Shown: positions 11,996 to 23,986 of the stretch, in pieces
Numbering within the stretch: the stretch's first letter is position 1
How the letters are laid out: each line of letters begins with the position of its first letter
From: Monoplex corrugatus
Lineage: Eukaryota; Mollusca; Gastropoda; Littorinimorpha; Ranellidae
Length of the DNA: 64,000 nucleotides
Reading direction: 5' to 3'
Assembly: GCA_030674185.1 (NCBI GenBank)
Contig: CM060307.1
Span: 48,199,681 to 48,263,680, forward strand
Program-made: the position numbers and the translations under genes
Notes under the pieces: model-generated
Database searches by the model: none
The model's input: the letters and a program-made list of their open reading frames with translations, nothing else
What the model was told of the DNA's origin: nothing

Positions 11996-12850
11996 GTGGG
12001 TTAGGAGAAAGCAGTGGGGTGAAACATTCTGTGGAAGAAGGAAGATCGGTGAAGGAGAAGAGAAGGGAGTGGGTGAAATAGTTGTAGGAGGAGAAAGACA
12101 GGCGGAGGAGAAGGCAGTGGACTGAAACATGTAGTTGAAGAAAGATGGGTGGAGGAAAACGGAGCCCAGTGAAAAATTATGCTGAAGGAGAAAGATTGGT
12201 GGAGGAGATGCACTTGGGATGAAACACCTTGTTAGAGAAGAACGATCAGTGAAGAAGCAGCGATTGGGATGAAACACCTTGTTAGAGAAGAAAGATGGGT
12301 GAAGGAGAAGTGATGGGGATGAAACCCTTGTTAGAGAGGAAAGATGGGTGAAGGAGAAGTGATGGGGATGAAACACCTTGTTAGAGAAGAAAGATGGGTG
12401 AAGGAGAAGTGATGGGGATGAAACACCTTGTTAGAGAAGAAAGATCAGTGAAGAAGTGATGGGGATGAAACACCTTGTTAGAGAAGAAAGATGGGTGAAG
12501 GAGAAGTGATGGGGATGAAACACCTTGTTAGAGAAGAAAGATGGGTGAAGGAGAAGTGATGGGGATGAAACACCTTGTTAGAGAGGAAAGATGGGTGAAG
12601 GAGAAGTGATGGGGATGAAAATATTTGTTAGAGAAGAAAGATCAGTGAAGGAGAAGTGACTGGGATGAAACATCTTGCTAGAGAAGAAAGATGGGTGGAG
12701 GAGAAGGGAGTGGGGTGAAACATTTTGTCAGAGGAGAAAGATGGGAGAAGAACAAGCAAGCGGGACAGAAAATTTTGAGGGAGGAGAAAGATGAGGAGAA
12801 GGCAGTGGGATGAAAGTCAAACATTTTGTGTGAAGAAAAAGCTGGGAGAG
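11996..12850. repeat. 50-bp minisatellite
   Basis: About 17 tandem units of roughly 50 bp, core GTGATGGGGATGAAACACC then TTGTTAGAGAAGAAAGATGG and GTGAAGGAGAA. Units between about 12280 and 12660 are nearly identical and the edges are degenerate. The array is strongly purine-rich on the plus strand. The minus-strand open frame (Phe/Ser/Pro/Leu-rich) only reflects the repeat. Confidence 0.9.
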
Positions 12851-12855
12851 GGATG

Positions 12856-13146
12856 GCTACTGACTTACAGCAGTTGATGAGGGTAGATCGCACACACCAC
12901 TAACAGTAGATTTGACACCTTCTGTAACCTGATACTGACAACAACAACAAAAACCACACCAACAACAATCACAACAGTTCATATGCTCACTTACAGACAT
13001 CATACTAAACAAAACTCTTTGGTGGACTTGACAAACAGGTCAGAAAGCAAAACGCACACTTCCTTGTCAGTCAAGAATTATACACCCCTGTTACACAGAC
13101 TTCTCTAACAAAACAACAACAATAATGACACAACAACAATACAGCA
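12856..13146. repeat. Left copy of an 0.8-kb direct duplication
   Basis: Shares about 240 bp in the same orientation with 13708-13975: ACTTACAGCAGT, ACCTGATACTGACAACAACA, ATCATACTAAACAAAACTCT, GTCAGTCAAGAATTA and ACACAGACTTCTCTAACAAA in the same order. The SINE-B copy 3 lies between the two copies. Confidence 0.8.
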
Positions 13147-13153
13147 GACATAT

Positions 13154-13697
13154 GTATTGTTATTGTTATTGTTGCTTAAAGCCCAAACCAACTGTGCAGA
13201 GCCATATCAGGGCTATAATTATCTCAAAAACTACACCATACCACACTGGAGAAAAAAAACACATGGAAAAGAAAATTAAGTACACACATCAATGCATTCA
13301 TGAGCATAATCTTAGGATATGCCCCTGCAGTTGACCACTCCATCCAATTTATCACCAGGAGATTTAGAAAAACATACCTGAATACAATGTAAACATAATT
13401 AAGTACACTAAAACATACATATAAAATCAGCTTAAATTATCTAAAATTGCTTCTGCAAATCACATTTCCTTAAAGCCAAAAATGCAACTAATACATGTAC
13501 CCAATTATCAATCAAAAGAGAAAGTTTTTAAGTCTTTATCAAATACATACAGCACACACACACATATAGCAAGAAGAAAATGATAGGAAGGAATGACAGA
13601 ATGCAAAGGAGCAAAACAGAAACAAAGAGAGTGATAGAAAAGAGGAACTATGTATACTATGTATACTGAAACAGCCCCCAGCTCCCCATGGGTAATG
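13154..13697 (-). mobile_element. SINE-B copy 3, reverse orientation
   Basis: Full-length reverse copy: the 3' end shows as TTATTGTTGCTTAAAGCCCA at the left, and the 5' end as AAACAGCCCCCAGCTCCCCA at the right. It carries a short duplicated ATGTATACT near 13650 and a small CA expansion near 13555. Confidence 0.8.
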
Positions 13698-13707
13698 GGG
13701 CAGAGAG

Positions 13708-13975
13708 ATGGTAGTGACTTACAGCAGTAGATCTGACACCTTTTGCAACCTGATACTGACAACAACAACAAAAACCACACCAACAACAATTATAATATTC
13801 AATGTTTTCATTTAGTGACATCATACTAAACAAAACTCTTTGATAAACTGGACAAGCAGATCAGAAAGCAATACTTCTTTGTCAGTCAAGAATTAGAATC
13901 CCCTATTACACAGACTTCTCTAACAAAACAACAACAACATCAAGACAATATAACAACAACAGCAGCAACAGCAGC
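13708..13975. repeat. Right copy of the direct duplication
   Basis: Partner of 12856-13146, followed by a CAA/CAG triplet tract to 13981. The two copies differ by scattered substitutions and short deletions, so the duplication is not recent. Confidence 0.8.
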
Positions 13976-13981
13976 AGCAGA

Positions 13982-14584
13982 TGTAAGTATAGAACACTTG
14001 CAAATTATTTGCTATCAAAGTGCTCCACTATACATATTACAGATATTCAACATTTGTTCACTCCATTATGTCAAATGAGATCAAAGGATTTATTGATCAC
14101 AAACTGGTCATTGCTGATTTACTACCAGAAAACTTGGGTGACCAGACGCAGAGAAACAACAATTAAAACATCAAAGAAAAAAGCAGCAGTAAAGAATGAA
14201 ATGGAAAAAAACGCACTGTGAAAAGAAAACTGGTTACACTTGAGAAATATCCCATCAGAAATGAAATACATACATGTTAATAATAATAGAATGTATCAAC
14301 AGAAATGAAATATGAACATACTAATATACCCCATGGCCCAACAACTATAACAAAGATGGTATCACAGTTACTAAATCTATTTAATGTGTGGCAGCTATTA
14401 GTTATTGGTCAGTCACAGACTTTCATGCTTATGTCAGACAAAGACCTTTGGAAGGAGAAGTGGATGCTGGCAGGTGACCAACAGTGGACATCTGCCGGAG
14501 TTGAGGATAGTTTGTGGAACAAGACTGATAGACAGCGTAGTCAGGAAATGACTGTCATGCTCTGATCGACACATCTCTCGTCTA
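13982..14584. other. No gene seen
   Basis: Unique AT-rich sequence leading into the 53-bp minisatellite. An 86-residue open frame at 14305-14565 has no motif I recognise and no convincing splice borders. Confidence 0.4.
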
Positions 14585-16340
14585 CTTTGCTATAGTAGAA
14601 ATGAACATCATGCTATAAGCATGACATCTGTCATCTACATTGCTATGTAGATTGTAACAACCATCATGCTATAAATCATGCTAAGCATGACACTGTCATC
14701 TACTTTGCTATGTAGATATGACCATCATGCTATAAGCATGTCATCTGTCATCTACTTTGCTATGTAGATATGACCATGCTATAATCATGATGTCTGTCAT
14801 CTACTTTGCTATGTAGATATGACCATCATGCCATAAGCATGACATCTGTCATCTACTTTGCTATGAGAAACGACCATCATGCCATAAGCATGACATCTGT
14901 CATCTACTTTCTATGTAGATATGACCATCATGCCATAGCATGGCATCTGTCATCTACTTTGCTATGTGAGAATACGACCATCATGCTATGAGCACGACAT
15001 TTGTCTGTCTACTTTGTTATAATGAAAACGACCATCATGCTTAGAGCATGACATCTGTCATCTATTTGTTATAGTGAAAATGACCACCATGCTATGAGTA
15101 TTAAATCTGTTGTCCACTTTGTTATAGTGAAAATGACCATCATGCCATGAGCATGACATCTGTCATCTACTTTATTATAGTGAAAACGGCCATCATGCTA
15201 TAAGCATGACATCTGTCATCTACTTTGTTGTAGTGAAAACGCCATCATGCTATAAGCATAACATCTGTCGTCACTTTGTTATAGTGAAAACGACCACCAT
15301 GCTATGAGCATGACATCTGTCGTCCACTTTGTTATAGTGAAAACGACCACCATGCTATAGCATAACATCTGTCATCTACTTTGTTACAGTGGAAACGACC
15401 ACCATGCTATGAGCACGACAGCTGTCATCCACTTTGTTATAGTGAAAACGACCACCATGCTATGAGCATGACATCTGTCGTCCACTTTGTTATAGTGAAA
15501 ACGACCACCATGCTATGAGCATGACATCTGTCGTCCACCTTGTTATAGTGAAAATGACCACCATGCTATGAGCATGACATCTGTCATCCACTTTGTTATA
15601 GTGAAAACGACCACCATGCTATGAGCATGACATCTGTCGTCCACTTTGTTATAGTGAAAACGACCACCATGCTATGAGCATGACATCTGTCATCCACTTT
15701 GTTATAGTGAAAACGACCACCATGCTATGAGCATGACATCTATCGTCCACTTTGTTATAGTGGAAACAACAACCATGCTATGAGCATGACATCTGTCGTC
15801 CACTTTGTTACAGTGAAAATGACCACCATACTATGAGCATGACATCTGTCGTTCACTTTGTTACAGTGAAAACGACCACCATGCTATGAGCATGACATCT
15901 GTCGTCCACTTTGTTATAGTGAAAACGACCACCGTGCTATGAGCATGACATCTGTCGTCCACTTTGTTACAGTGAAAATGACCACCATGCTATGAGCATG
16001 ACATCTGTCGCACACCTTGTTATAGTGAAAATGACCACCATGCTATGAGCATGACATCTGTCATCCACTTTGTTATAGTGAAAACGACCACCATGCTATG
16101 AGCATGACATCTGTCGTCCACTTTGTTATAGTGAAAACGACCACCATGCTATGAGCATGACATCTGTCATCCACTTTGTTATAGTGAAAACGACCACCAT
16201 GCTATGAGCATGACATCTATCGTCCACTTTGTTATAGTGGAAACAACAACCATGCTATGAGCATCACATCTGTCATCTACTTTGCTAAAGAGGAAATGAC
16301 TACATGCTTTGAGCATCACATCTACCTTGCTACAGTTTAA
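14585..16340. repeat. 53-bp minisatellite with a palindrome in every unit
   Basis: About 33 units. The consensus contains GACCACCATGCTATGAGCAT, GACATCTGTCGTCCACTTTG and TTATAGTGAAAAC. Units left of about 15000 are more divergent (CATCATGCTATAAGCATGAC, GCTATGTAGATATG). Nearly every unit keeps the self-complementary CATGCTATRAGCATG. Variant-unit order repeats at a spacing of 478 bp (15541 against 16019), a higher-order duplication of nine units. Confidence 0.95.
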
Positions 16341-16494
16341 GATGAAAGACATAAAGAAAATCATTATTTTAGTAACTATTAAATCTATGTAATCAAGAAA
16401 GAAAAAAAAACCCAAAGCAATGATATGATGGTAATTTTCAGATTACCACATCAGCATAAGCAGGGGAAAAAAAGACAGGAAGTCAATCAACGGA
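16341..16494. other. Spacer between two minisatellites
   Basis: 150 bp of AT-rich unique sequence separating the 53-bp and 38-bp arrays. Nothing recognisable. Confidence 0.5.
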
Positions 16495-18850
16495 TAGAAA
16501 AATGTCCATTAGATGTAAGTTCAGATAAAACGTATTCCATCCATTAACTAGAATAAGTTAAGTTCAGACAAAAAATAACCCATCCATTAGACAGAACAAG
16601 TTCAGATAAAAAATAACCAATCCCTTAGATAGAACAAGTTCAGATAAAAAATAACCCATCCATTAGACAGAACAAGTTCAGATAAAAAATAACCCATCCA
16701 TTAGACAGAACAAGTTCAGATAAAAAATAACCCATCCATTAGACAGAACAAGTTCAAATAAAAAAAACCCATCCATTAGATAGAACAAGTTCAGATAAAA
16801 AATAACCCATCCATTAGACAGAACAAGTTCAGATAAAACGTATTCCATCCATTAACTAGAATAAGTTAAGTTCAGACAAAAAATAACCCATCCATTAGAC
16901 AGAACAAGTTCAGATAAAAAATAACCCATCCATTAGACAGAACAAGTTCAGATAAAAAATAACCCATCCATTAGACAGAACAAGTTCAGATAAGAACAAG
17001 TTCAGATAAAAAATAACCCATCCATTAGACAGAACAAGTTCAGATAAAAAATAACCCATCCATTAGACAGAACAAGTTCAGATAAAAAATAACCCATCCA
17101 TTAGATAGAACAAGTTCAGATAAAAAATAACCCATCCATTAGACAGAACAAGTTCAGATAAGAACAAGTTCAGATAAAAAATAACCCATCCATTAGATAG
17201 AACAACTTCAGATAAAAAATAACCCATCCATTAGACAGAACAAGTTCAGATAAGAACAAGTTCAGATAAAAAATAACCCATCCATTAGATAGAACAACTT
17301 CAGATAAAAAATAACCCATCCATTAGATAGAACAAGTTCAGATAAAAAATAACCCATCCATTAGATAGAACAACTTCAGATAAAAAATAACCCATCCATT
17401 AGATAGAACAACTTCAGATAAAAAATAACCCATCCATTAGATAGAAACAGTTCAGGGAAAAAAGTAACCCATCCATTAGATAGAACAAGTTCAGATAAGA
17501 ACAACTTCAGATAAAAAGTATCCCATCCATTAAATAGAACAAGTTCAGCTAAAAAGTATCCCATCCCTTAGACAGAACAAGTTCAGCTAAAAAGTATCCC
17601 ATCCCTTCAGATAAGAACAAGTTCAGCTAAAAAGTATCCCATCCATTAAATAGAACAAGTTCAGCTAAAAAGTATCCCATCCCTTAGACAGAACAAGTTC
17701 AGCTAAAAAGTATCCCATCCCTTAGACAGAACAAGTTCAGCTAAAAAGTATCCCATCCCTTAGACAGAACAAGTTCAGCTAAAAAGTATCCCATCCCTTA
17801 GACAGAACAAGTTCAGCTAAAAAGTATCCCATCCATTAGACAGAACAAGTTCAGCTAAAAAGTATCCCATCCCTTAGACAGAACAAGTTCAGCTAAAAAG
17901 TATCCCATCCCTTAGACAGAACAAGTTCAGCTAAAAAGTATCCCATCCCTTAGACAGAACAAGTTCAGCTAAAAAGTATCCCATCCCTTAGACAGAACAA
18001 GTTCAGCTAAAAAGTATCCCATCCCTTAGACAGAACAAGTTCAGCTAAAAAGTATCCCATCCCTTAGACAGAACAAGTTCAGCTAAAAAGTATCCCATCC
18101 CTTAGACAGAACAAATTCAGATAAAAAGTATCCCATCCATTAGATAGAACAAGTTCAGATAAGAACAACTTCAGATAAAAAGCATCCCATCCATTAATTA
18201 GAACAAGTTCAGCTAAAATGTATCCCATCCCTTAGACAGAACAAGTTCAGCTAAAAAGTATCCCATCCCTTAGACAGAACAAGTTCAGCTAAAAAGTATC
18301 CCATCCCTTAGACAGAACAAGTTCAGCTAAAAAGTATCCCATCCCTTAGACAGAACAAGTTCAGCTAAAAAGTATCCCATCCCTTAGACAGAACAAGTTC
18401 AGCTAAAAAGTATCCCATCCTTAGACAGAACAAAAGTTCAGATAAAAAGTATCCCATCCATTAGATAGAACAAGTTCAGCTAAAAAGTATCCCATCCATT
18501 AGACAGAACAAGTTCAGCTAAAAAGTATCCCATCCATTAGATAGAACAAGTTCAGATAAAAAGTATCCCATCCATTAGATAGAACAAGTTCAGATAAAAA
18601 GTATCCCATCCATTAGATAGAACAAGTTCAGCTAAAAAGTATCCCATCTATTAGATAGAACAAGTTCAGATAAAAAGTATCCCATCCATTAGATAGAGAA
18701 CAAGTTCAGATAAAAAGTATTTCCATCCGTTAGATATAACAAGTTCAAGATCAGATAAAAAGTATCCCATCCATTAAATAGAACATGTCCAGATAAAAAA
18801 CAGCCCATCATAAGACAGAACAAGTTCAGATAAAATGTAACCCATGAAGC
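16495..18850. repeat. 38-bp minisatellite
   Basis: About 60 units of roughly 38 bp. Two dominant variants occupy different parts: GATAAAAAATAACCCATCCA..TTAGACAGAACAAGTTCA on the left, and GCTAAAAAGTATCCCATCCC..TTAGACAGAACAAGTTCA from about 17540. Repeated partial-unit insertions (GATAAGAACAAGTTCA) occur near 16995, 17160, 17250, 17490, 17605 and 18160. A 308-bp segment marked by CGTATTCCATCCATTAACTA recurs at 16531 and 16839. Confidence 0.95.
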
Positions 18851-20286
18851 CAGCTCATTAGGGAGACAAAGCATATGTATGTGAAGACAGCACTACTGTA
18901 CCAGAAACATGTTCACTATATTTCTAATATTATGTGCATACTGACACACCTTGATTAAAATAATCAATTTGACATTTTTTGCTTTTCACAGTCAGTCTGT
19001 TTTCCTCAAATCAGACAGCAAAACTTGGAGTTACATCGACTTTCTCAAATGACTCATTGTTTTGTTTGTTTATTATTTTAGCTACTTTGTTAGCTTTCTT
19101 TGATAACAGCGTAGGCCTATTTATTTTAGTTTCCCCTAAAATTCAAGAACACATTTTAATCTTTCTAGCAAGATGCAAAATAGGGAGGGGCAGGGGGGGG
19201 TGGGGGAGAGCTGAAAGAAACTGGAGATGAATGGGGCACTCCCCAGAAAAGAATCACAGCTGAGGTTTTAAAGCTAAAAATTTGCAGTTTAAAACTCATT
19301 CATTAAGAATGTCAGTCTTCAATACAACAAACAAACAAACAAACAAACAAATTTAAAAAAAAAAAAAAGAAAGAGAGAAAAACAGAAAACTCTGTTTCAA
19401 GATGATTCAGATAGCACTTTGAAATGAATTTACATGGTTTTCTCCATTGCTTGTTCAGACTGGATTTGGAAATAATATATACAAGGTTTTGTCTACTGCT
19501 CCAGTTCAATAAAGAAATGATTGCCAAGAATGGAATATCGACAGAATGGAGTGGTAGCCCTATGGTTAAAAGCCACTGCCTAAGAAAACCAGGACTTTTC
19601 TCCCCCTCACATAGATCTTGAGTGATGGTCTAGGTGGTAGTTTTCAAATGAGACCGAAACTTCTCTCTCTAGAGTTGTTATTGTTGCTGTTCACACTGCT
19701 CAGTATGTTGCTGCCTACTCTACATGCTCCATCTCTAATGTCTGTGGTTTTTGTTTGTTTGTTTGTTTTTTGAAGTATTATTGTTAGTGTAAAGTTTCAA
19801 AGTGCTGTGACAATTCGGTGTTAAGTTATAAGTACATTCTTGCTGTTTATTGGATAACCCTCATTATCTAGTACTGTAAGCCGAACATTTAGCATCTAAC
19901 ATTTAGCTTTATCCATGACAAAATTGATACTGAAGGATTAATTTTAGCTAATTATTTGTTTTCATAAAATCAAACTACTGATCATAAAATGTACAGGTAC
20001 TAAAGGTTACTAAACCTGAAGCAGCAGGATTTAAGTAACTGAGCAAGTGGTTATGCCTATTACAGTATTTTCACACAGGGCAATAACTAAGTATAGCATA
20101 TATATAGTATATAGTATATAGTACACAGGACAAGACTTTCACACATGGAAATCATGAAGCATTTCACTGACATCATGCTCACCTGTTAGTTCTTTTTATG
20201 CACTGCATAGGCTCACATTGAGATTTCAAGGTCCATTTGACTTATACGCAGTTACTTCAAAAACTCATATATATTCCGTAATACTG
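18851..20286. other. Downstream flank of the DUF4773 gene, no gene seen
   Basis: AT-rich. Contains a (CAAA)n tract at 19325-19350, a G-rich run at 19181-19210 and TTTG repeats at 19745-19770. Around 19545-19680 there is a degenerate stretch (GTGGTAGCCCTATGGTTAAA, CAAATGAGACCGAAAC) that may be a decayed tRNA-headed SINE; I cannot delimit it. Confidence 0.4.
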
Positions 20287-20292
20287 TTTATT
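20287..20292 (-). terminator. Candidate polyadenylation signal for the DUF4773 gene
   Basis: AATAAA on the minus strand about 207 nt past the stop codon at 20499. It is the first canonical hexamer I found downstream. Position is plausible for a 3' UTR; no direct evidence. Confidence 0.35.
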
Positions 20293-20498
20293 AAGAAGAA
20301 ACACCACCTTGATTGGGTGCAGAGAAGTATGTCTGATGGAATGAATGTTTTGAGTAAACCAGATAAATATGCTTTAACACTTAAGAAATTAAATGTAAAC
20401 ATGAGAATTGTTTCCCTGACATAGTGAAACTATCTTGCTCTGTAACATCTACTCCCCCCACTAAAATCACATATGAATTCATGGCATCCAGTTGAAGT

Positions 20499-20734
20499 TC
20501 AAGTGAAATTTTCTCTCCTTGTGAACCTGGTTAGGGTCACCAGGATCTGGAAGCAGTCGACAGGGAAGGCTCCAATGGTCCTGTTGTACAGGTTCAGGCT
20601 TAGGTCTGTGCAGCCTAGTAGCTGTGTTTGGGCAGCGTTGTGTTCGTTGACCCTAAAGGTCATGTTGAAAAAATGTACGCAGATGTCAGCCACCTTTGGA
20701 AGAGAGCCCAGGCACATCAGGGGAGACTTGTCCG
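20499..20734 (-). CDS. Exon 4 of the DUF4773 gene: end of domain and stop
   Basis: The chosen acceptor is GGTGTCACAG|CGGACAAG; the nearer upstream TTGTTCAG|TATAATA would put a stop straight after the junction. The exon encodes [13 protein letters not shown], then [13 protein letters not shown] and PVDCFQI, the last four domain cysteines, and ends TRRENFT-stop at 20499. Confidence 0.8.
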
Positions 20735-21179
20735 CTGTGACACCAAATATTATACTGAACAATAAAAAATAGTGTCAAAGATTTCAATGAAAAGATCTAA
20801 GTAAAATGTATCAGATAATAATTGTTAATTTCATAATCACACACCTAAAATCAGACATGTTACTTGCTGGCAGTTCCAAGCAAACATTTTAATAGTCAAA
20901 GTGATATTAACTATTTACAAAATCTAAGAAATTTAAACTATAGAGTTAAATGTTCATAATTTCAGAATATACACACAAACATAAACCAAACAATACATTA
21001 GAAATACACACATACAAATACACAGGAAAAAAACCCAATATCCTATCTATCTATCTGTTCGTTCGTTTGTTATTTCTTTATTGTCTACTTCTGTCTATCT
21101 AGATCAATCGATCGATCTATCTATTGATCTATCTATCTATCCATCCATCTTTATATCTATAGACATACACACACACACT

Positions 21180-21250
<71 letters not shown>

Positions 21251-23840
21251 CATATACATAGAGATAGATAGACAGATAGACAGACAGATAGTAGATAGTA
21301 ATAGATAGACAGATTAGGTAGATAGATGGATAGACAGACAGATAGATGGATAGACAGATAGATGGACAGATATATAATCTAAATAATCTAAGCATCAGTT
21401 AGGGGCAGCAGTGTAGACACCTCCTATACTGCTAATTATGCATGAATTGAAATGATCTGCTAAGTAAAGATAAAAATTGTATGTCTTCACTTTCTTTTGC
21501 CAAAAACAGACTCTAGCAGGAAATTAGTCTTTGTTGTTTGCATGAAGGAAGAAAAAAAAAAATCAAACCAAACCAAACAAAACTAAACAAAACCAAACCA
21601 AACCAAGAATATAAATTCATACGCAGTAAACTGGCTTTGCAAGATTTTATCTCAACAATATGATGTATCAAACAAACTGAAGTACGAAGCATCCTGGAGT
21701 TCAAGTTCATATTGCTTATAGCCCAGCCGACTACTAGAGCTGTATCAGAGCTAACACCAAATCAAAACAATAACCAGGTTAAGATAAAAGACAACAGTTA
21801 AAAACCATGCTCGCCATTAACCTTGCAAGTCTAAATTGCAATTAAAGAACAACAGCCGTAAAATAATATGAGGTGAAATTTATTGATCTCTTGTAAAAGG
21901 AAGCATCCTCAGTCATGTGACAGCAAAAGCATTGTATTCAGCATCAAATTGGATGTTCTTGTGGTGGTCATCTCTGCTTTTTCCTCTCAGCAGTATCAAT
22001 AAAAACACTGTCACTTACAAAATTGCTTTTTGGTAGTTTAAGATTTCTAAGGCTCTAATGAAAAGTGTGTTTTGAATGACACATCATAATCATGCTTCTT
22101 CCAGTTGTGGAATATTTCAGAAAATATATGCACACAATAAGAAATGAGATACATTTTGCATGGGTACACAGTAATTATGCAGACAATTATAGGTATGTAT
22201 TTAAACTGAATAAATACAGACCTGATATATGGGCTTTGTGAACTACTTTTCCATCCAAAGAAAACTGAAGATCCAGTTCCTGAAAGAATAATCCATATTT
22301 CATTTGTAACATCAACAACATGTGTAGTACAAATGGATTGCTTAAAATCAATAAATCATAAATAAAAGGTATGTTCAATCTGTGGCAGACATCTCAAGAA
22401 TGACTATCTGTAATCTGTGTAAAAGGGTCTGAAACTGATCTAACTGCTTTCCAGAGAACATAATCAGACACAGCCTTTCAAAATTGACCAACCTAACAAC
22501 CAATCTCACCTCCTCTCAAAATTAACAATACTACAATCTTAAGATTGAAATGTACAGTGAGTGGATACGGTTTAAATCTTCATTGTATACTTATTACAAG
22601 TAACCATTTGTATACAAACATGTTTGAAGCTTGTTAAACAGCAACCATTTTGAGAACATACACTAAACAGCAAACCTGATACCAAATTGTGAATACCATA
22701 AATCTAAAAACGAAATAAATCTCAGAATATGCTACACTCAAACCTGTAGTTTAAAGCATACTATTCATACCATAATTATAATATTACTAAGCATGTGTGC
22801 AAAGTGGAATTTTCTAAAAATGTTGACATGAAGTGTGATGAATAGATAACAGTTTGTGACCAACACCAACTGATAAGAAAAGCATTTTGGAAGCTGATAA
22901 CACATATGTAACTGTAAACACAAGATCACCCAGGACACCTACGTGAGTTTTTGAAACAAAAGTGAAATTGGAGCAAGCTGTTGAATTGAGGTGTAATCTC
23001 TTGCTGGTGATCTGAGAGCAGCAGACACAGTAGCGTTCAAAGCAGTCACAATACCCAAACTTGAGTGGCATGGCATAGGTGAAGTTTGCAGTCCTGTTGC
23101 GTGAACTCAGCAATATAGGTCCGTTCAGATTGAGGGGGTCCACTTTGTTCAGAAACTGCGTTTCCTTCATAATGTGTCCTATGTCCTCAAATGACACACT
23201 CAAATTCCACTTGTGCTGCACAAACACCAGCTGGGGAAGCCACTTGGGTGCTGCACCAATCACTCCCAACTGTTCTAAAGTTTTGTTTTTTATTTTCTCA
23301 CCAATGTTCACTGTCTTGTTCTGCACTTTGATACCCAGTTCATAAGTCTTGTTTTTAACCTGATTGTCCATGGCTTTAATACTTAGCTTCTCACTTTCTT
23401 TCTTGTGATTTTCTGGTTTTTTAGTCTCTGCTGCTTTTTTACCATTATTATGATTTGTACCACTACCAGTCATGTTCTTGTGTGTGAGGTCATCTCGTGG
23501 AAAGTGAGGAGCTCGTAATACATTCAGCACAGATTCTTTTTGGTGACTGTCTCGATGTGTGGTTGTGGTATGTTTCCTTGTAACACCAACATGCTTCTGC
23601 TGACGTTCTTGAATGTGGAAACTTTCCTGTCCAGGGAACGACATTAAGTCACCTGAAACAAATTTAATCATGGCAGTACAAGTCTTCACTTTAGAAACTA
23701 ATGACACCTAACAGTTTAATACTTAAGATCCAAGTGTGAGTGCTACTACTACTAATCTTACAATAGAAGTTACATCTACCATAAACACAACACCTGTTAT
23801 TGTGTGTGTGAGAGAGAGAGAGAGGGAGAGAGAGAGATAG

Positions 23841-23912
<72 letters not shown>

Positions 23913-23932
23913 TGTGTGCGTGTGTGTGTGTG

Positions 23933-23986
<54 letters not shown>

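Noticed and set aside
11894..12893. Phe/Ser/Pro-rich minus-strand frames resembling a signal-rich secreted protein
   Set aside because: They coincide with the 50-bp minisatellite and repeat with it.
14585..18850. Possible CRISPR-like array of regular repeats
   Set aside because: Units are contiguous with no unique spacers, and the genome is eukaryotic; these are minisatellites.
22814..22942. Extension of the DUF4773 exon 2 frame past residue 269 as a single-exon gene of 297 codons
   Set aside because: The extension loses the cysteine pattern, while splicing at GTAGGT to exons 3 and 4 restores it in phase.
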